From Gammaproteobacteria bacterium (lineage in GTDB: Bacteria; Pseudomonadota; Gammaproteobacteria; Burkholderiales; Burkholderiaceae_C): a stretch of 64,000 bases of DNA. A program made the translations under genes and the position numbers. Location of the stretch: contig JAHIYE010000021.1 in the NCBI GenBank assembly GCA_018815325.1, positions 248,001 to 312,000 of the forward strand, written 5' to 3'. Under the pieces are notes generated by a model. The model made no database searches, had not been told where the DNA came from, and worked only from the letters and a program-made list of their open reading frames with translations. The first letter of the stretch is position 1; every line of letters starts with the position of its first letter. This document shows positions 34,364-43,349 of this stretch, in pieces.

Positions 34364-36463
34364 CTAAAAAGGCAGTGACTCGCAGGCCTCGACCTGCACC
34401 AGGCAGTCATAGAACGTGGGGCCGCGTCCCATGTCGGTCAGGCGCTGGCTGGTGAGCTCGTTCACGTTATGGCCGTCAAAACCGAGCTTGCGCCACCAGA
34501 TGCCCAGCGCATTCACCACGCCCGGCCGGGCTCTCGTGGACACCTCGACCCGGCAGCGGTATTCACCCCGCGAATTGAACACCCGGACCATGCCGCCCGC
34601 CATGATGTCGCGTGCAAGGGCGTCATCGGCGTGCATTTCCAGCAGCGGCTGACCCTCGATATCGCGCAGGCTTTTGACGTTAACGAAACTGGAGTTGAGA
34701 AAGTTGCGCGCCGGTGGCGAGATCATGGCCAGAGAATAGCGCTTGGAGCTGCCTGCGGGCTCATGGTTGGGAATGTGGTCGGGCAGGCCGTCCTGTCCCT
34801 GGGCTACGAGTCGCGCGCTGAAGAATTCGCAGCGCCCGGAGGGTGTGGGAAAGCCACCGTGGGCAAAAGGCGCCTGAGCATGCTGCAGCGTGCTGAAGCC
34901 TTGCGCCAGCAACTCGTTGAAATCGATGGCCGGCCCAAAAGCTTTGCGGCACAGGCTTTCATCGGATTCATCGAAGCAGGGATCGGTGAATCCCATGCAG
35001 CGGGCCAGTGCACGGAAGATGTCGGTGTTGGTTCGGGCTTCGCCTAGTGGTGCGATGGCCGGTCGGTTGAGCAATACATCGGTGTGGCCGTAGCTGGCAT
35101 GTATGTCCCAGTGCTCCAGTTGCGTGGTGGCGGGCAGGATGTAGTCGGCATGGTCGGCAGTGTCGGTCTGGAAGTGTTCCAGCACCACGGTGAAGAGATC
35201 GTCGCGCAGAAAGCCTTGTACCACCTTGCCGGATTCCGGGGCCACTGCCACAGGGTTGCTGTTGTAAACCACAAGGGCCTCGATGGCGGGGCCGAAGGCG
35301 GGCGAGGCCGGACGCAGCAGGTCGTCACCGATCGTGCTCATGTTGAGGGTGCGCGGGCGGCGGGAGCCCAGCAGGTCCGGGCGTTGCAGCGCCGTACGGT
35401 CGATCGGATACATGCCCGAGCTCGACAGCAGCACGCCACCGGCGCGATGTCGCCAGGCGCCGATGAGCGCCGGCAGTGAAGCGATGGCGCGTACGGCATT
35501 GCCGCCGCCGTGCACTCGCTGCAGGCCATAGTTCATGCGGATGGCAGCAGGCTCGCCGCTTTGCTGGCAGGCGCCATAGTCGCGCGCGAGTGCGCGAATT
35601 TGTTCGGGCGAAATGCCGCAGACCTCGGCCGCACGCTCGGGTCGCCATTGCAGTGCGCGTTCGCGCAATTCCGGCCAACCCAGGGTGTAACGTCTCAGGT
35701 AGTCGTGGTCGAGCCAGTCGTGGGTGATGAGCTCGTGCATGAGTGACAGCGCCAGCGCAGCATCGGTACCAGGCAGCAGGGCGATGTGCTCGTGGCATTT
35801 CTCGGCAGTTTCGCTACGGCGCGGGTCGATGCAGATGAGCTTGGCGCCATTGCGCTTGGCCTGTTGCGCAAGCCGCCAGAAATGCAGGTTGCTGGCAATC
35901 GAGTTGCTGCCCCAGATCAGGATGAGCCTGGCTTCGCTGAAATACTCTACCTGCATGCCGACCTTGGCACCCAGGGTCTGGGTCAGGGCTTCGCCGCCGG
36001 CAGATGCGCAGATGGTGCGGTCGAGCAGCGAGGCGCCGAGTTGGTGGAAGAATCGCCCGGCCATGCCCTCGCCCTGCACCAGTCCCATGGTGCCGGCATA
36101 ACTGTAGGGAAGAATGGCCTGTGCCGCGTCAGGGCCACGTGCGGCGATGGCGGAGAGTCGGGTGGCAATGTCGTTGAGCGCCTGCTCCCAACTGACGGGC
36201 TCGAATTGCCCGGAGCCCTTGGGCCCCACTCGCTTGAGTGGATGCAGGATGCGCTCGGGATGGTAGGTGCGCTCGGTATAGCGCGAGACCTTGGTGCACA
36301 GTGCCCCGTCGGTATGCGGGTGCGCGGGGTTGCCCTGTACTTTGATGGCGATACCGTTTTGCACGGTGGTGATCAGCGAGCAGGTGTCGGGGCAGTCATG
36401 CGGACAGGCACCCCGTACTTGCCAGCTGGCCTTGTCTGGGGTGCTTGGGGCGATGTCATTCAT
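34364..36463 (-). CDS. molybdopterin-dependent oxidoreductase
   Basis: ATG 36463 is preferred, with GAGGA five bases upstream; the product has 699 residues. The N terminus GACPHDCPDTC with a later Cys (ALCTK) is the [4Fe-4S] motif of the DMSO reductase superfamily. LICIDPRRSETAEK, PGTDAALALSLMHELI and a C-terminal molybdopterin dinucleotide-binding domain follow. No signal peptide is seen, so it is probably cytoplasmic like assimilatory nitrate reductase or formate dehydrogenase-type enzymes. No partner subunit lies beside it, and the substrate is unknown. Confidence 0.8.
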   Translation of the reverse strand: MNDIAPSTPDKASWQVRGACPHDCPDTCSLITTVQNGIAIKVQGNPAHPHTDGALCTKVSRYTERTYHPERILHPLKRVGPKGSGQFEPVSWEQALNDIATRLSAIAARGPDAAQAILPYSYAGTMGLVQGEGMAGRFFHQLGASLLDRTICASAGGEALTQTLGAKVGMQVEYFSEARLILIWGSNSIASNLHFWRLAQQAKRNGAKLICIDPRRSETAEKCHEHIALLPGTDAALALSLMHELITHDWLDHDYLRRYTLGWPELRERALQWRPERAAEVCGISPEQIRALARDYGACQQSGEPAAIRMNYGLQRVHGGGNAVRAIASLPALIGAWRHRAGGVLLSSSGMYPIDRTALQRPDLLGSRRPRTLNMSTIGDDLLRPASPAFGPAIEALVVYNSNPVAVAPESGKVVQGFLRDDLFTVVLEHFQTDTADHADYILPATTQLEHWDIHASYGHTDVLLNRPAIAPLGEARTNTDIFRALARCMGFTDPCFDESDESLCRKAFGPAIDFNELLAQGFSTLQHAQAPFAHGGFPTPSGRCEFFSARLVAQGQDGLPDHIPNHEPAGSSKRYSLAMISPPARNFLNSSFVNVKSLRDIEGQPLLEMHADDALARDIMAGGMVRVFNSRGEYRCRVEVSTRARPGVVNALGIWWRKLGFDGHNVNELTSQRLTDMGRGPTFYDCLVQVEACESLPF

Positions 36464-36682
36464 GGCGTTCCTCAAGGGCGGGCAGGATGGTCATGCGGGG
36501 AGCGGAGATCTCGTCCTGCCGGCCGCAGATCATCTTCCATTTTGCATGATGGCTTGCCGGGTGGCTCGTGTCATCCGGCTGCGCAATGCCCCTGACAACA
36601 ACAGGCCAGCGTGCCCGGGGCGACGGCAGTCGGGTAGTCAAAGCGGTATGCTTGTCGACATAAATATGATTTGGAGCGAGAT

Positions 36683-37879
36683 ATGAAGGTGATCGATTCC
36701 ATCGTGGCTTCAGCCGCCGCCATGGCCGCCGTGCGCCGCGACATCCACGCGCATCCCGAGCTGTGTTTTGAAGAAGTCCGCACCGCCGATGTGGTGGCCG
36801 GCAAGCTCGCGGAGTGGGGCATTCCCGTGCACCGCGGCATGGGCAAGACCGGGGTTGTCGGCATCATCAAGAACGGCAATTCGCCCCGCGCCATTGGCCT
36901 GCGCGCCGACATGGATGCCCTGCCCATGCAGGAGTTCAACACCTTTGCCCATGCGAGCCAGCATGCCGGCAAGATGCACGCCTGCGGACACGATGGGCAT
37001 ACTGCCATGCTGCTGGCCGCGGCACAGCATCTCGCGAAACACCGCAATTTCGACGGCACGGTCTACCTGATCTTCCAGCCTGCCGAAGAGGGCGGGGGCG
37101 GCGCGCGGGAGATGATGCGTGACGGACTGTTCGACAAATTCCCGCTGGACGCCGTGTTTGGCATGCACAACTGGCCGGGTATGAAAGCCGGCAGCTTTGC
37201 CGCCAGTGCCGGGCCGGTGATGGCCTCGACCAATGAGTTCAAGATCACCCTCAGGGGCAAGGGCGGCCACGCCGCGATGCCGCACAACGCGATTGATCCC
37301 GTACCTGTGGCCTGCCAACTGGTACAGTCCTTCCAGACCATCATCAGCCGCAACAAGAAGCCGATCGACGCCGGTGTGATCTCGGTCACCATGATCCATG
37401 CGGGCGAGGCCACCAATGTGATTCCCGACAGCTGCGAGTTGCAGGGCACAGTGCGTACCTTCACGCTCGACGTGCTGGACATGATCGAGCAGCGCATGCG
37501 GCAGTTGGCCGAGCATCTGTGCGCGGCCCATGACATGCGGTGCGAGTTCGAGTTCGAGCGCAACTACCCGCCCACCATCAACTCAGCGCATGAGGCAGAC
37601 TTTGCACGCCAGGTCATGGCCGGCATCGTGGGCGAAGCCAATGTGCTGGCGCAGGAGCCCACCATGGGCGCGGAGGACTTTGCCTACATGCTGCAGGCCA
37701 AGCCGGGGGCGTATGTCTTCATTGGCAACGGCGAAGGGGATCACCGCGTCATGGGCCATGGCGGCGGTCCCTGCATGCTGCACAACCCGAGTTACGACTT
37801 CAATGACGATCTCATCCCCTTGGGGGCGACCTACTGGGTCCAACTGGTCGAGGCCTGGCTGTCGCCGGATGATGACTGA
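36683..37879 (+). CDS. M20-family amidohydrolase (hippurate hydrolase-like)
   Basis: ATG 36683 follows GGAG by six bases; the product has 398 residues. It shows metal-binding HACGHDGHTAM, QPAEEGGGGAREM with the catalytic Glu pair, GMHNWPG and a dimerisation domain (GKGGHAAMPH). This is the layout of M20D hippurate/N-acyl-amino-acid hydrolases. It cleaves amide bonds of N-acylated amino acids in the cytoplasm. It is divergent from the oxidoreductase gene and stands alone. A repeat hairpin follows. Confidence 0.85.
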   Translation: MKVIDSIVASAAAMAAVRRDIHAHPELCFEEVRTADVVAGKLAEWGIPVHRGMGKTGVVGIIKNGNSPRAIGLRADMDALPMQEFNTFAHASQHAGKMHACGHDGHTAMLLAAAQHLAKHRNFDGTVYLIFQPAEEGGGGAREMMRDGLFDKFPLDAVFGMHNWPGMKAGSFAASAGPVMASTNEFKITLRGKGGHAAMPHNAIDPVPVACQLVQSFQTIISRNKKPIDAGVISVTMIHAGEATNVIPDSCELQGTVRTFTLDVLDMIEQRMRQLAEHLCAAHDMRCEFEFERNYPPTINSAHEADFARQVMAGIVGEANVLAQEPTMGAEDFAYMLQAKPGAYVFIGNGEGDHRVMGHGGGPCMLHNPSYDFNDDLIPLGATYWVQLVEAWLSPDDD

Positions 37880-37941
37880 GCCAGCAGTGTTGCGCACAGA
37901 TTTTCAAGACTAAATTGACCGTCAGCCCTTGTATATACTGC

Positions 37942-37974
37942 GCAATAAGCTATAAAAATAATAGCAAATATTGC
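37942..37974. repeat. AGCTAT-core intergenic hairpin, copy 1
   Basis: GCAATA-A-GCTAT and ATAGC-AAA-TATTGC form an imperfect hairpin between the M20 gene and coaX. It shares the GCTAT/ATAGC core with hairpins at 50902 and 58231. Confidence 0.5.
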
Positions 37975-38069
37975 TGGAGGGAGTGTCCCTGAAAGCAGGC
38001 GGGGCGAAATGGTGAGCAATGGGGTTTTGTGATTGCACCGCCTGCTTCGTGCCCTGAACTCGCCCGGAC

Positions 38070-38846
38070 TTAAGCCGTAGCCCCAAAGCCCCGGCTTTGG
38101 GCGATTTCCAGCAGGCCGTCGAAGATCAGGCTGTCGACCAGCTCGAACTTGACGGACATGCTGGGCGCCATCTTCCAGCCCGCGCCCCCCGTCATGATGC
38201 AGGCCGGCTCGGCATGGCAGTGAGCGCGCACATGTTGAACCATGCGCTCGACCGCACCGGCAATCGCGAAGGTGCCGCCGCTGGTCAATGCGTCACTCGT
38301 GTTGGTGGGGAAATCGCGCACTTCTCCGGTGGGCACATGCAGGCCTGCAGTCCCGGACTCCAGTGCGCGCAGCATGATGCCGTGGCCCGGCAGGATGATG
38401 CCGCCCAGAAAACTGCCACTCGTGTCGATCGCTTCGACCGTGACGGCCGTGCCGACCATGACCACCACGAGTGGACGCGGCGCACCCTGGGCCAGGATGC
38501 GATGCCGTGCACCAATCATGGCGACCCAGCGGTCCGCGCCGAGCCGTGCCGGGTGGTCGTAGTGGTTGGCAAGGCCGGCTTCGGCTTCGCTGGGCACCAC
38601 CCATTGCGGCACGACATCCCATAACTCCATCTGCTCTTCCACCCGGCGCTTGATGGCCTCGCCGGCCACGGCGCAGCCAAGCATGCAATGTGGCGCACTC
38701 AAGGCGGCCCAAGGGCCTTCGGCGAGCTTGTCGATGTTTTCGAGAAATACGGCACCATGGGCCAGCAGGCGCGCACCCGGGCGGGGAGCGTCGTACTGCG
38801 CCCACTTGAGGCGCGTGTTACCCACGTCAATAGCCAGAAAAGTCAT
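38070..38846 (-). CDS. coaX: type III pantothenate kinase
   Basis: The 258-residue protein starts [15 protein letters not shown], the ATP-binding phosphate 1 motif of CoaX in the ASKHA fold. [29 protein letters not shown] and [16 protein letters not shown] follow as in other CoaX proteins. It phosphorylates pantothenate as the first step of coenzyme A synthesis in the cytoplasm; type III enzymes are CoA-insensitive. In Burkholderiales it often follows birA, which is not seen here. It lies downstream of the persulfide dioxygenase gene, same strand. Confidence 0.92.
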   Translation of the reverse strand: MTFLAIDVGNTRLKWAQYDAPRPGARLLAHGAVFLENIDKLAEGPWAALSAPHCMLGCAVAGEAIKRRVEEQMELWDVVPQWVVPSEAEAGLANHYDHPARLGADRWVAMIGARHRILAQGAPRPLVVVMVGTAVTVEAIDTSGSFLGGIILPGHGIMLRALESGTAGLHVPTGEVRDFPTNTSDALTSGGTFAIAGAVERMVQHVRAHCHAEPACIMTGGAGWKMAPSMSVKFELVDSLIFDGLLEIAQSRGFGATA

Positions 38847-38936
38847 GTTCGAAGTCGGGTGGCATGCAAGTAAAACACGTGCATGGTAAGCGCCAGGGCG
38901 CGGGTCGGGTGTTGCACAGGCGTCATTTCACGGGGC

Positions 38937-40061
38937 TCAGCCCTGGCGCCATGGCAGGCCATGGTAGCGCCAGCCGCCTTTACGGCCTCGGTGGGCCTGC
39001 GTGTCGGGGTCGCCCTCGAAACCTTCGAGGATGTTGTAGGCTTCAAGGCCAAGTTCGGTGGCGCGCTTGGCGGCGACGATGGAACGCACGCCGCTGCGGC
39101 ACAGCAGCAGGGCCTTCTTGCCGGTCGGCACGGCAGCGCGTACGCCCTCGTCGAAGCTGGGGTTCATGGCCATGCCGGGCCACTGCTTCCAGGCCAGCGG
39201 CACCGCGTCAGGTACAAAGCCCACCCACTCGCGCTCGGCATCCGTGCGCACGTCGATCAGCACGGCCTCGCCGGACTTCCACCATTTGTAGGCAAGTTGG
39301 GGTGTGACGTCGCCGGCATAGCCCTGGGATGGACGCACACTCAGCAGCTCACCACCGCCGGCATCGTGCCGCTGGCCCGAGCTCAGGTTGGCGGGCACGG
39401 CCTCGTCGATGCGGCGCGGCTTGGGCAGGTTCAGCGCACCCATGATGGCCACGAACTCGGCCTGGGTCCTGCCCGCGACGCGGGCATTGCCCGCTTTCTC
39501 GATGCCGATGGTGGAGTGTGTGCGGCCCTGGTAATCATGGCCGGGCCACACCACGGTGTCGTCAGGCAGAGCGAACAGTACCTGGGTCAGGCTGTGGTAC
39601 AGGGCCTCGGCACTGCCGGACTGGAAGTCGGTGCGGCCGCAACCGTTGATGAGCAGGGTGTCACCCGTGAAGACATGGTGTTCATCGCCGGTTTGCCAGA
39701 GGTAGCTCATGCTGCCCGCGGTATGGCCGGGCGTGGCCAGGGCCTGAATTTGCTGCGTGCCGATTTTGAGGACATTGCCATGGGTCAGTTGCATGGCGGC
39801 GGTGGTGATGCCGCAGGCCAGCGGTGCGGCCGTCTGCGCACCGGTGTGTTCGACCAGTTGTGCGGCGCTGGTGATGTGGTCGGCATGGGCGTGGGTCTCC
39901 ACGGTCCACATGAGCTTGAGCTGATGCTCGCGCAGCACCTGAAGGTCGCGCTCGACCTGCTCGTCCACCGGGTCGATGATGATCGCTTCGCGCGTGCCGT
40001 CATCAAACAGCACATAGGTGTAGGTGCTGGAGGCCGGGTCAAAGAGCTGGATCGGTTTCAT
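38937..40061 (-). CDS. persulfide dioxygenase-rhodanese fusion
   Basis: ATG 40061 (MKPIQLFDPASSTYTYVLFD) starts at the metallo-beta-lactamase fold and gives 374 residues; in-frame codons extend upstream but lack support. THAHADHIT supplies metal ligands, and TGDTLLINGCGRTDFQ is the ETHE1-like persulfide dioxygenase signature. The C-terminal ~110 residues are a rhodanese domain with LLLCRSGVRS as the active-site Cys loop. Such fusions oxidise persulfide to sulfite and move sulfane sulfur between thiosulfate and glutathione. It likely detoxifies sulfide in the cytoplasm. Confidence 0.85.
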   Translation of the reverse strand: MKPIQLFDPASSTYTYVLFDDGTREAIIIDPVDEQVERDLQVLREHQLKLMWTVETHAHADHITSAAQLVEHTGAQTAAPLACGITTAAMQLTHGNVLKIGTQQIQALATPGHTAGSMSYLWQTGDEHHVFTGDTLLINGCGRTDFQSGSAEALYHSLTQVLFALPDDTVVWPGHDYQGRTHSTIGIEKAGNARVAGRTQAEFVAIMGALNLPKPRRIDEAVPANLSSGQRHDAGGGELLSVRPSQGYAGDVTPQLAYKWWKSGEAVLIDVRTDAEREWVGFVPDAVPLAWKQWPGMAMNPSFDEGVRAAVPTGKKALLLCRSGVRSIVAAKRATELGLEAYNILEGFEGDPDTQAHRGRKGGWRYHGLPWRQG

Positions 40062-40322
40062 GGTGTGCCACAGGGAAAATCGCCATGTGTCTGCTTGTAA
40101 CAATAGGGGGACTCTAAAGGATTTTGCCTTGCCATGGTGCACTGCCGCAGCGCTGAGCTGGTGCGGACCGACAGAAGGCTGAATTTCACTCTCGCCAGAA
40201 AATCCAAGCGTTATATTTTTTGTAGCATACGCCGCAGACAGGAGGCCGCCTGAAGAGGGAAATATTGGCAAACTGCAGCGCGCGCAGTGGCAAACAGAGC
40301 GCAAGCCGGATAGGGATTGCGA

Positions 40323-40361
40323 CATGGGTGGTCATCCTGTCCCCGGGAATGACCGCCCATG
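40323..40361. terminator. hairpin between FAA hydrolase and persulfide dioxygenase genes
   Basis: A 13-bp stem (40323-40335 with 40349-40361, one G-T pair) encloses 13 bases. It lies 19 bases past the stop of the leftward FAA-hydrolase-like gene. There is no T-tract, so termination efficiency is unclear. The rest of 40062-40379 has no gene. Confidence 0.4.
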
Positions 40362-40379
40362 ACCAGCGGTGCTGCCGTC

Positions 40380-41165
40380 TTAGACGATTTTCACGCTGAG
40401 GTTGGGGAGACCATCGATATGCATCTCGATGACATCACCCTTGACCACCGGCCCCACGTTCTCGGGCGTGCCCGAGTAGATGATGTCGCCAGGGAACAGC
40501 TCAAAGGCTTCGGACAGTTTGGTGATTTGCTCGGCCACCGACCAGATCATCTGGTTGAGGTTGGCGCTCTGCTTGGTCTGGCCATTGACCTTGAGCCAGA
40601 TGGCGCCCTGGGTGAAGTGCCCTGTCTGGGCGACCTTGTGGATCGGGCCAATGGGGGCCGACATGTCAAAGCTCTTGCCGATTTCCCAGGGCTTCTTCTG
40701 GTCACCCATGGCACGTTGCAGGTCGCGACGCGTCATGTCCAGGCCCAGCGTGTAGCCATAGACGTGCTCGAGCGCCTTGTCCAGCGGAATGTTGCGTCCG
40801 CCCTTGCCGAGTGCAGCGACGAGCTCAGCTTCGTAGTGGTAGTTCTTGGTGAGCGTGGGGTAGGGATGATCGGCCACAGTGCCGCTGCGCACGTACTGGA
40901 TCGCGTCGGTTGGTTTCTGGAAGAAGAAGGGCGGCTCACGTGTTGGATCCGAACCCATCTCACGCGCGTGGGCGGCGTAGTTGCGGCCGATGCAGTAGAT
41001 ACGGCGCACGGGATACTGCTCGTCGCTGCCGACGATGGGGATGGTGGTGCTGCCCACGGCGAACGGGGTCTTGACCTGCTGCTGCGCGATGCCAGGCAAT
41101 GCGCAGCCAGCGAGAGCGCCTGTGGTGACGAGCGCCGAGCTTTGGAAAAAGTGTCTTCTGTCCAT
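40380..41165 (-). CDS. exported fumarylacetoacetate hydrolase-family protein
   Basis: ATG 41165, with GGAG eight bases upstream, gives 261 residues. The N terminus MDRRHFFQSSALVTTGALAG then Cys is a twin-arginine signal with a lipobox-like LAGC. The body is the FAA hydrolase fold: RIYCIGRNYAAHAREMG, PFFFQKPTDAI, NYHYEAELVAALGK and FPGDIIYSGTPENVGPV. FAA-fold enzymes such as fumarylpyruvate hydrolase are normally cytoplasmic, so export as a Tat substrate or lipoprotein is unusual. It is divergent from the TRAP receptor gene; the two may handle the same ligand. Confidence 0.8.
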   Translation of the reverse strand: MDRRHFFQSSALVTTGALAGCALPGIAQQQVKTPFAVGSTTIPIVGSDEQYPVRRIYCIGRNYAAHAREMGSDPTREPPFFFQKPTDAIQYVRSGTVADHPYPTLTKNYHYEAELVAALGKGGRNIPLDKALEHVYGYTLGLDMTRRDLQRAMGDQKKPWEIGKSFDMSAPIGPIHKVAQTGHFTQGAIWLKVNGQTKQSANLNQMIWSVAEQITKLSEAFELFPGDIIYSGTPENVGPVVKGDVIEMHIDGLPNLSVKIV

Positions 41166-41537
41166 AGTGTTGTCTCCGGAAGGATGTTTGTTATCTGCCT
41201 TGTCTGTCTTGTCTGCCAGTCGTTTGGATTTCTGTGATGCTGCCCGCTGGCTGGCGAAGCGTAGCTGAAATCCGTGTTGACGCAGCATGGCATTTCAAAG
41301 ATTGGGTCTAAAAAAGTAAAAACATTTTTACCCGCGCAGGGATTGTGTATGCGCCTTGCCCCAAAGCCCATGGTGCGGGAGTTTGCTTGCATTGCGTCAA
41401 ATACGGGTGAGCGTATTCAATCGTTAGCAAGGGTAAGCCCTAGAAGCCATGCAGCGCTAGCATGCCTATAGTGTCTGAGTGAGCTGTGTTTGCAGTCCGC
41501 AGGAGCAACATTGATAAACCTGACAAAAGGAAGCGCG

Positions 41538-42704
41538 ATGTCACTGAAAGAGACCACCCCCCAAGAGATGATTACAAAAACCACAACTTCACGGCGCAAG
41601 TTCTTTGTGGCTGCGGCTGCGGCTGCGGCTCCCGTGGCGGTCGTCCGAGCGCAGGCTCCGGCCGTTGCGGTCAAACCTTCCGCCGTTGTACTGAAGATGC
41701 AGGGCGCCTGGGGCGCCAAGGACATCTTCAATGAAATGGCGGAAGACTATGTCAAACGCGTCAACGAGATGGCTGGCGGTGCATTGCGCATCGAATACCT
41801 GACTGCTGGCGCTGTCGTCAAGCCTTTCGAGGTGACCGACGCCGTGAGCAAGGGCGTGCTGGATGCCGGCCACACTGTGGCGGTATATTGGTACGGCAAG
41901 TCCAAAGTGGCTTCGCTGTTCGGCTCCGGCCCCGTCACCGGCGCCAACGCCGAGCAAACGCTGGGCTGGATGTACCGCGGAGGCGGCTTGGCTTACTACG
42001 AAGAGCTGCAAAAGCAGCTCGGTCTGAACCTCAAGGGTTTCTTTGCTTTCCCGATGCCGACCCAGCCGCTGGGCTGGTTCAAGAAGACACCTCCCAAGAC
42101 GGCCGCCGAGCTCAAGGGCTACAAGTACCGTACGGTGGGACTGGCTGCGGACCTGATGCAGGAACTCGGCATGAAAGTCACCCAGTTGCCTGGCGGCGAG
42201 ATCGTGCCGGCGATGGAGCGTGGCGTGATTGATGCCTTCGAGTTCAACAACCCAACCTCTGACAGCCGCTTCGGCGCACAGGACGTGGCCAAGTACTACG
42301 CCATGGGCTCTTACCACCAGGCGATGGAGTTCTTCGAGATCATCTTCAACCGCACGAAGTACGAGGCGCTGCCCCCTCACCTGAAGGCTGTTCTGCAATA
42401 CGCCGCCGAGGCCACCTCGTCGGCCAATACCTGGACTGCGCAGGACAACTACTCGAAAGACCTGCAGAAGCTCATCACCAAGGACAAGGTCAAAGTGTCC
42501 CGTACATCCAAGGCCGTCTTTGATGCGCAGATCAAGGCCTGGGACACGGTCACAGCCAAACTGGAGAATGAGGATCCGTTCTTCAAGAAGGTGCTGGCCT
42601 CCCAGAAGGACTGGGCCCGTCGGGTGGCATACTACGGCTTCTTCAACGAAGCAGACTACAAGACTGCGTTTGAACACGTGTTCAAAACCAAGCTGCCTAA
42701 ATAA
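41538..42704 (+). CDS. dctP: TRAP transporter solute receptor DctP-type
   Basis: ATG 41538, with AAAGGA upstream, gives 388 residues. The N terminus has a twin-arginine signal (SRRKFFVAAAAAAAPVAVV) ending near AQA. The mature part follows the DctP fold, with GLAADLMQELGMKVTQLPGGEIVPAMERGVIDA as the core ligand-binding region. The sequence resembles receptors of the mannitol/chloroaromatic subgroup, which bind oxo-acids or aromatic acids in the periplasm. The DctQ and DctM subunits follow after an attenuator-like hairpin, then an amidase. The substrate is unknown. Confidence 0.88.
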   Translation: MSLKETTPQEMITKTTTSRRKFFVAAAAAAAPVAVVRAQAPAVAVKPSAVVLKMQGAWGAKDIFNEMAEDYVKRVNEMAGGALRIEYLTAGAVVKPFEVTDAVSKGVLDAGHTVAVYWYGKSKVASLFGSGPVTGANAEQTLGWMYRGGGLAYYEELQKQLGLNLKGFFAFPMPTQPLGWFKKTPPKTAAELKGYKYRTVGLAADLMQELGMKVTQLPGGEIVPAMERGVIDAFEFNNPTSDSRFGAQDVAKYYAMGSYHQAMEFFEIIFNRTKYEALPPHLKAVLQYAAEATSSANTWTAQDNYSKDLQKLITKDKVKVSRTSKAVFDAQIKAWDTVTAKLENEDPFFKKVLASQKDWARRVAYYGFFNEADYKTAFEHVFKTKLPK

Positions 42705-42723
42705 TTTCTATATCAAGGCACAT

Positions 42724-42757
42724 GGTCGCTGCCTTTTCTGGTGGCGACCTTTTTTTT
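42724..42757 (+). terminator. terminator-like hairpin between dctP and dctQ
   Basis: GGTCGC (42724-42729) pairs with GCGACC (42744-42749), extended by four more pairs, and is followed by eight T residues. It sits between the receptor and membrane subunit genes of one operon, where partial termination would make receptor mRNA exceed dctQM mRNA. Confidence 0.7.
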
Positions 42758-42767
42758 GAGTAAGCAG

Positions 42768-43349
42768 ATGGAAAAATTCATACGCAATATCGATTACCTG
42801 TCAAAGTCAATCGGACATGCTTTCGCCTGGACAGTTCTCGTGCTGACGGCCGGAACCTGCTACGAGGTGTTCCGCCGCTACGTGCTGAATGACCCCACTT
42901 CGTGGGCATTTGACATGAGCTACATCCTTTACGGGGTTCTGTTCCTGATGGCGGGGGCGTATACCTTGTCCAAGAATGCCCATGTAAGGGGTGACTTCAT
43001 TTACCGGAAATGGCAGCCGGCAACCCAGGCGAAGGTGGACCTGGCGCTTTATTTCATTTTCTATCTCCCCGGCGTTCTTGCGCTCGTCTTTTCCGGGTTC
43101 TTCTATGGCTGGGATGCCGCCAGAATTCAGGAGGTGAGCGTCAACAGCCCGATTGGAGTGCCAATCTGGCCCCTGAAAATGATCATCTTCGTCGCCGGGC
43201 TGACCCTGCTGTTGCAGGGGGCGGCTGAAATGTGCCGCTGTGTGATGGCGATTCGGGATAACGAATGGCCCAGCCGTGACGATGATGTCGTCGAATTGGA
43301 AGTTGCGCTGCAGCAGCAGTTTGGAAAGAAAGAGGGAGACGCGTCATGA
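42768..43349 (+). CDS. dctQ: TRAP transporter small permease DctQ
   Basis: ATG 42768 gives 193 residues. Four hydrophobic segments are visible (around residues 18-38, 52-70, 93-115 and 133-155), with the conserved EVFRRYVLN and AHVRGDF segments of DctQ proteins. It forms the small membrane subunit of the Na+-coupled TRAP carrier with DctM. Its stop overlaps the dctM start (ATGA). Translation may depend on read-through of the hairpin just upstream. The ribosome binding site is weak. Confidence 0.85.
   Translation: MEKFIRNIDYLSKSIGHAFAWTVLVLTAGTCYEVFRRYVLNDPTSWAFDMSYILYGVLFLMAGAYTLSKNAHVRGDFIYRKWQPATQAKVDLALYFIFYLPGVLALVFSGFFYGWDAARIQEVSVNSPIGVPIWPLKMIIFVAGLTLLLQGAAEMCRCVMAIRDNEWPSRDDDVVELEVALQQQFGKKEGDAS

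Noticed and set aside
41589-42677. Long antisense open frame (362 codons) opposite dctP
   Set aside because: It is a shadow of the G+C-rich dctP gene; its translation has no family features. The same applies to long antisense frames opposite icmF, phnM, phnJ and the PfkB gene.
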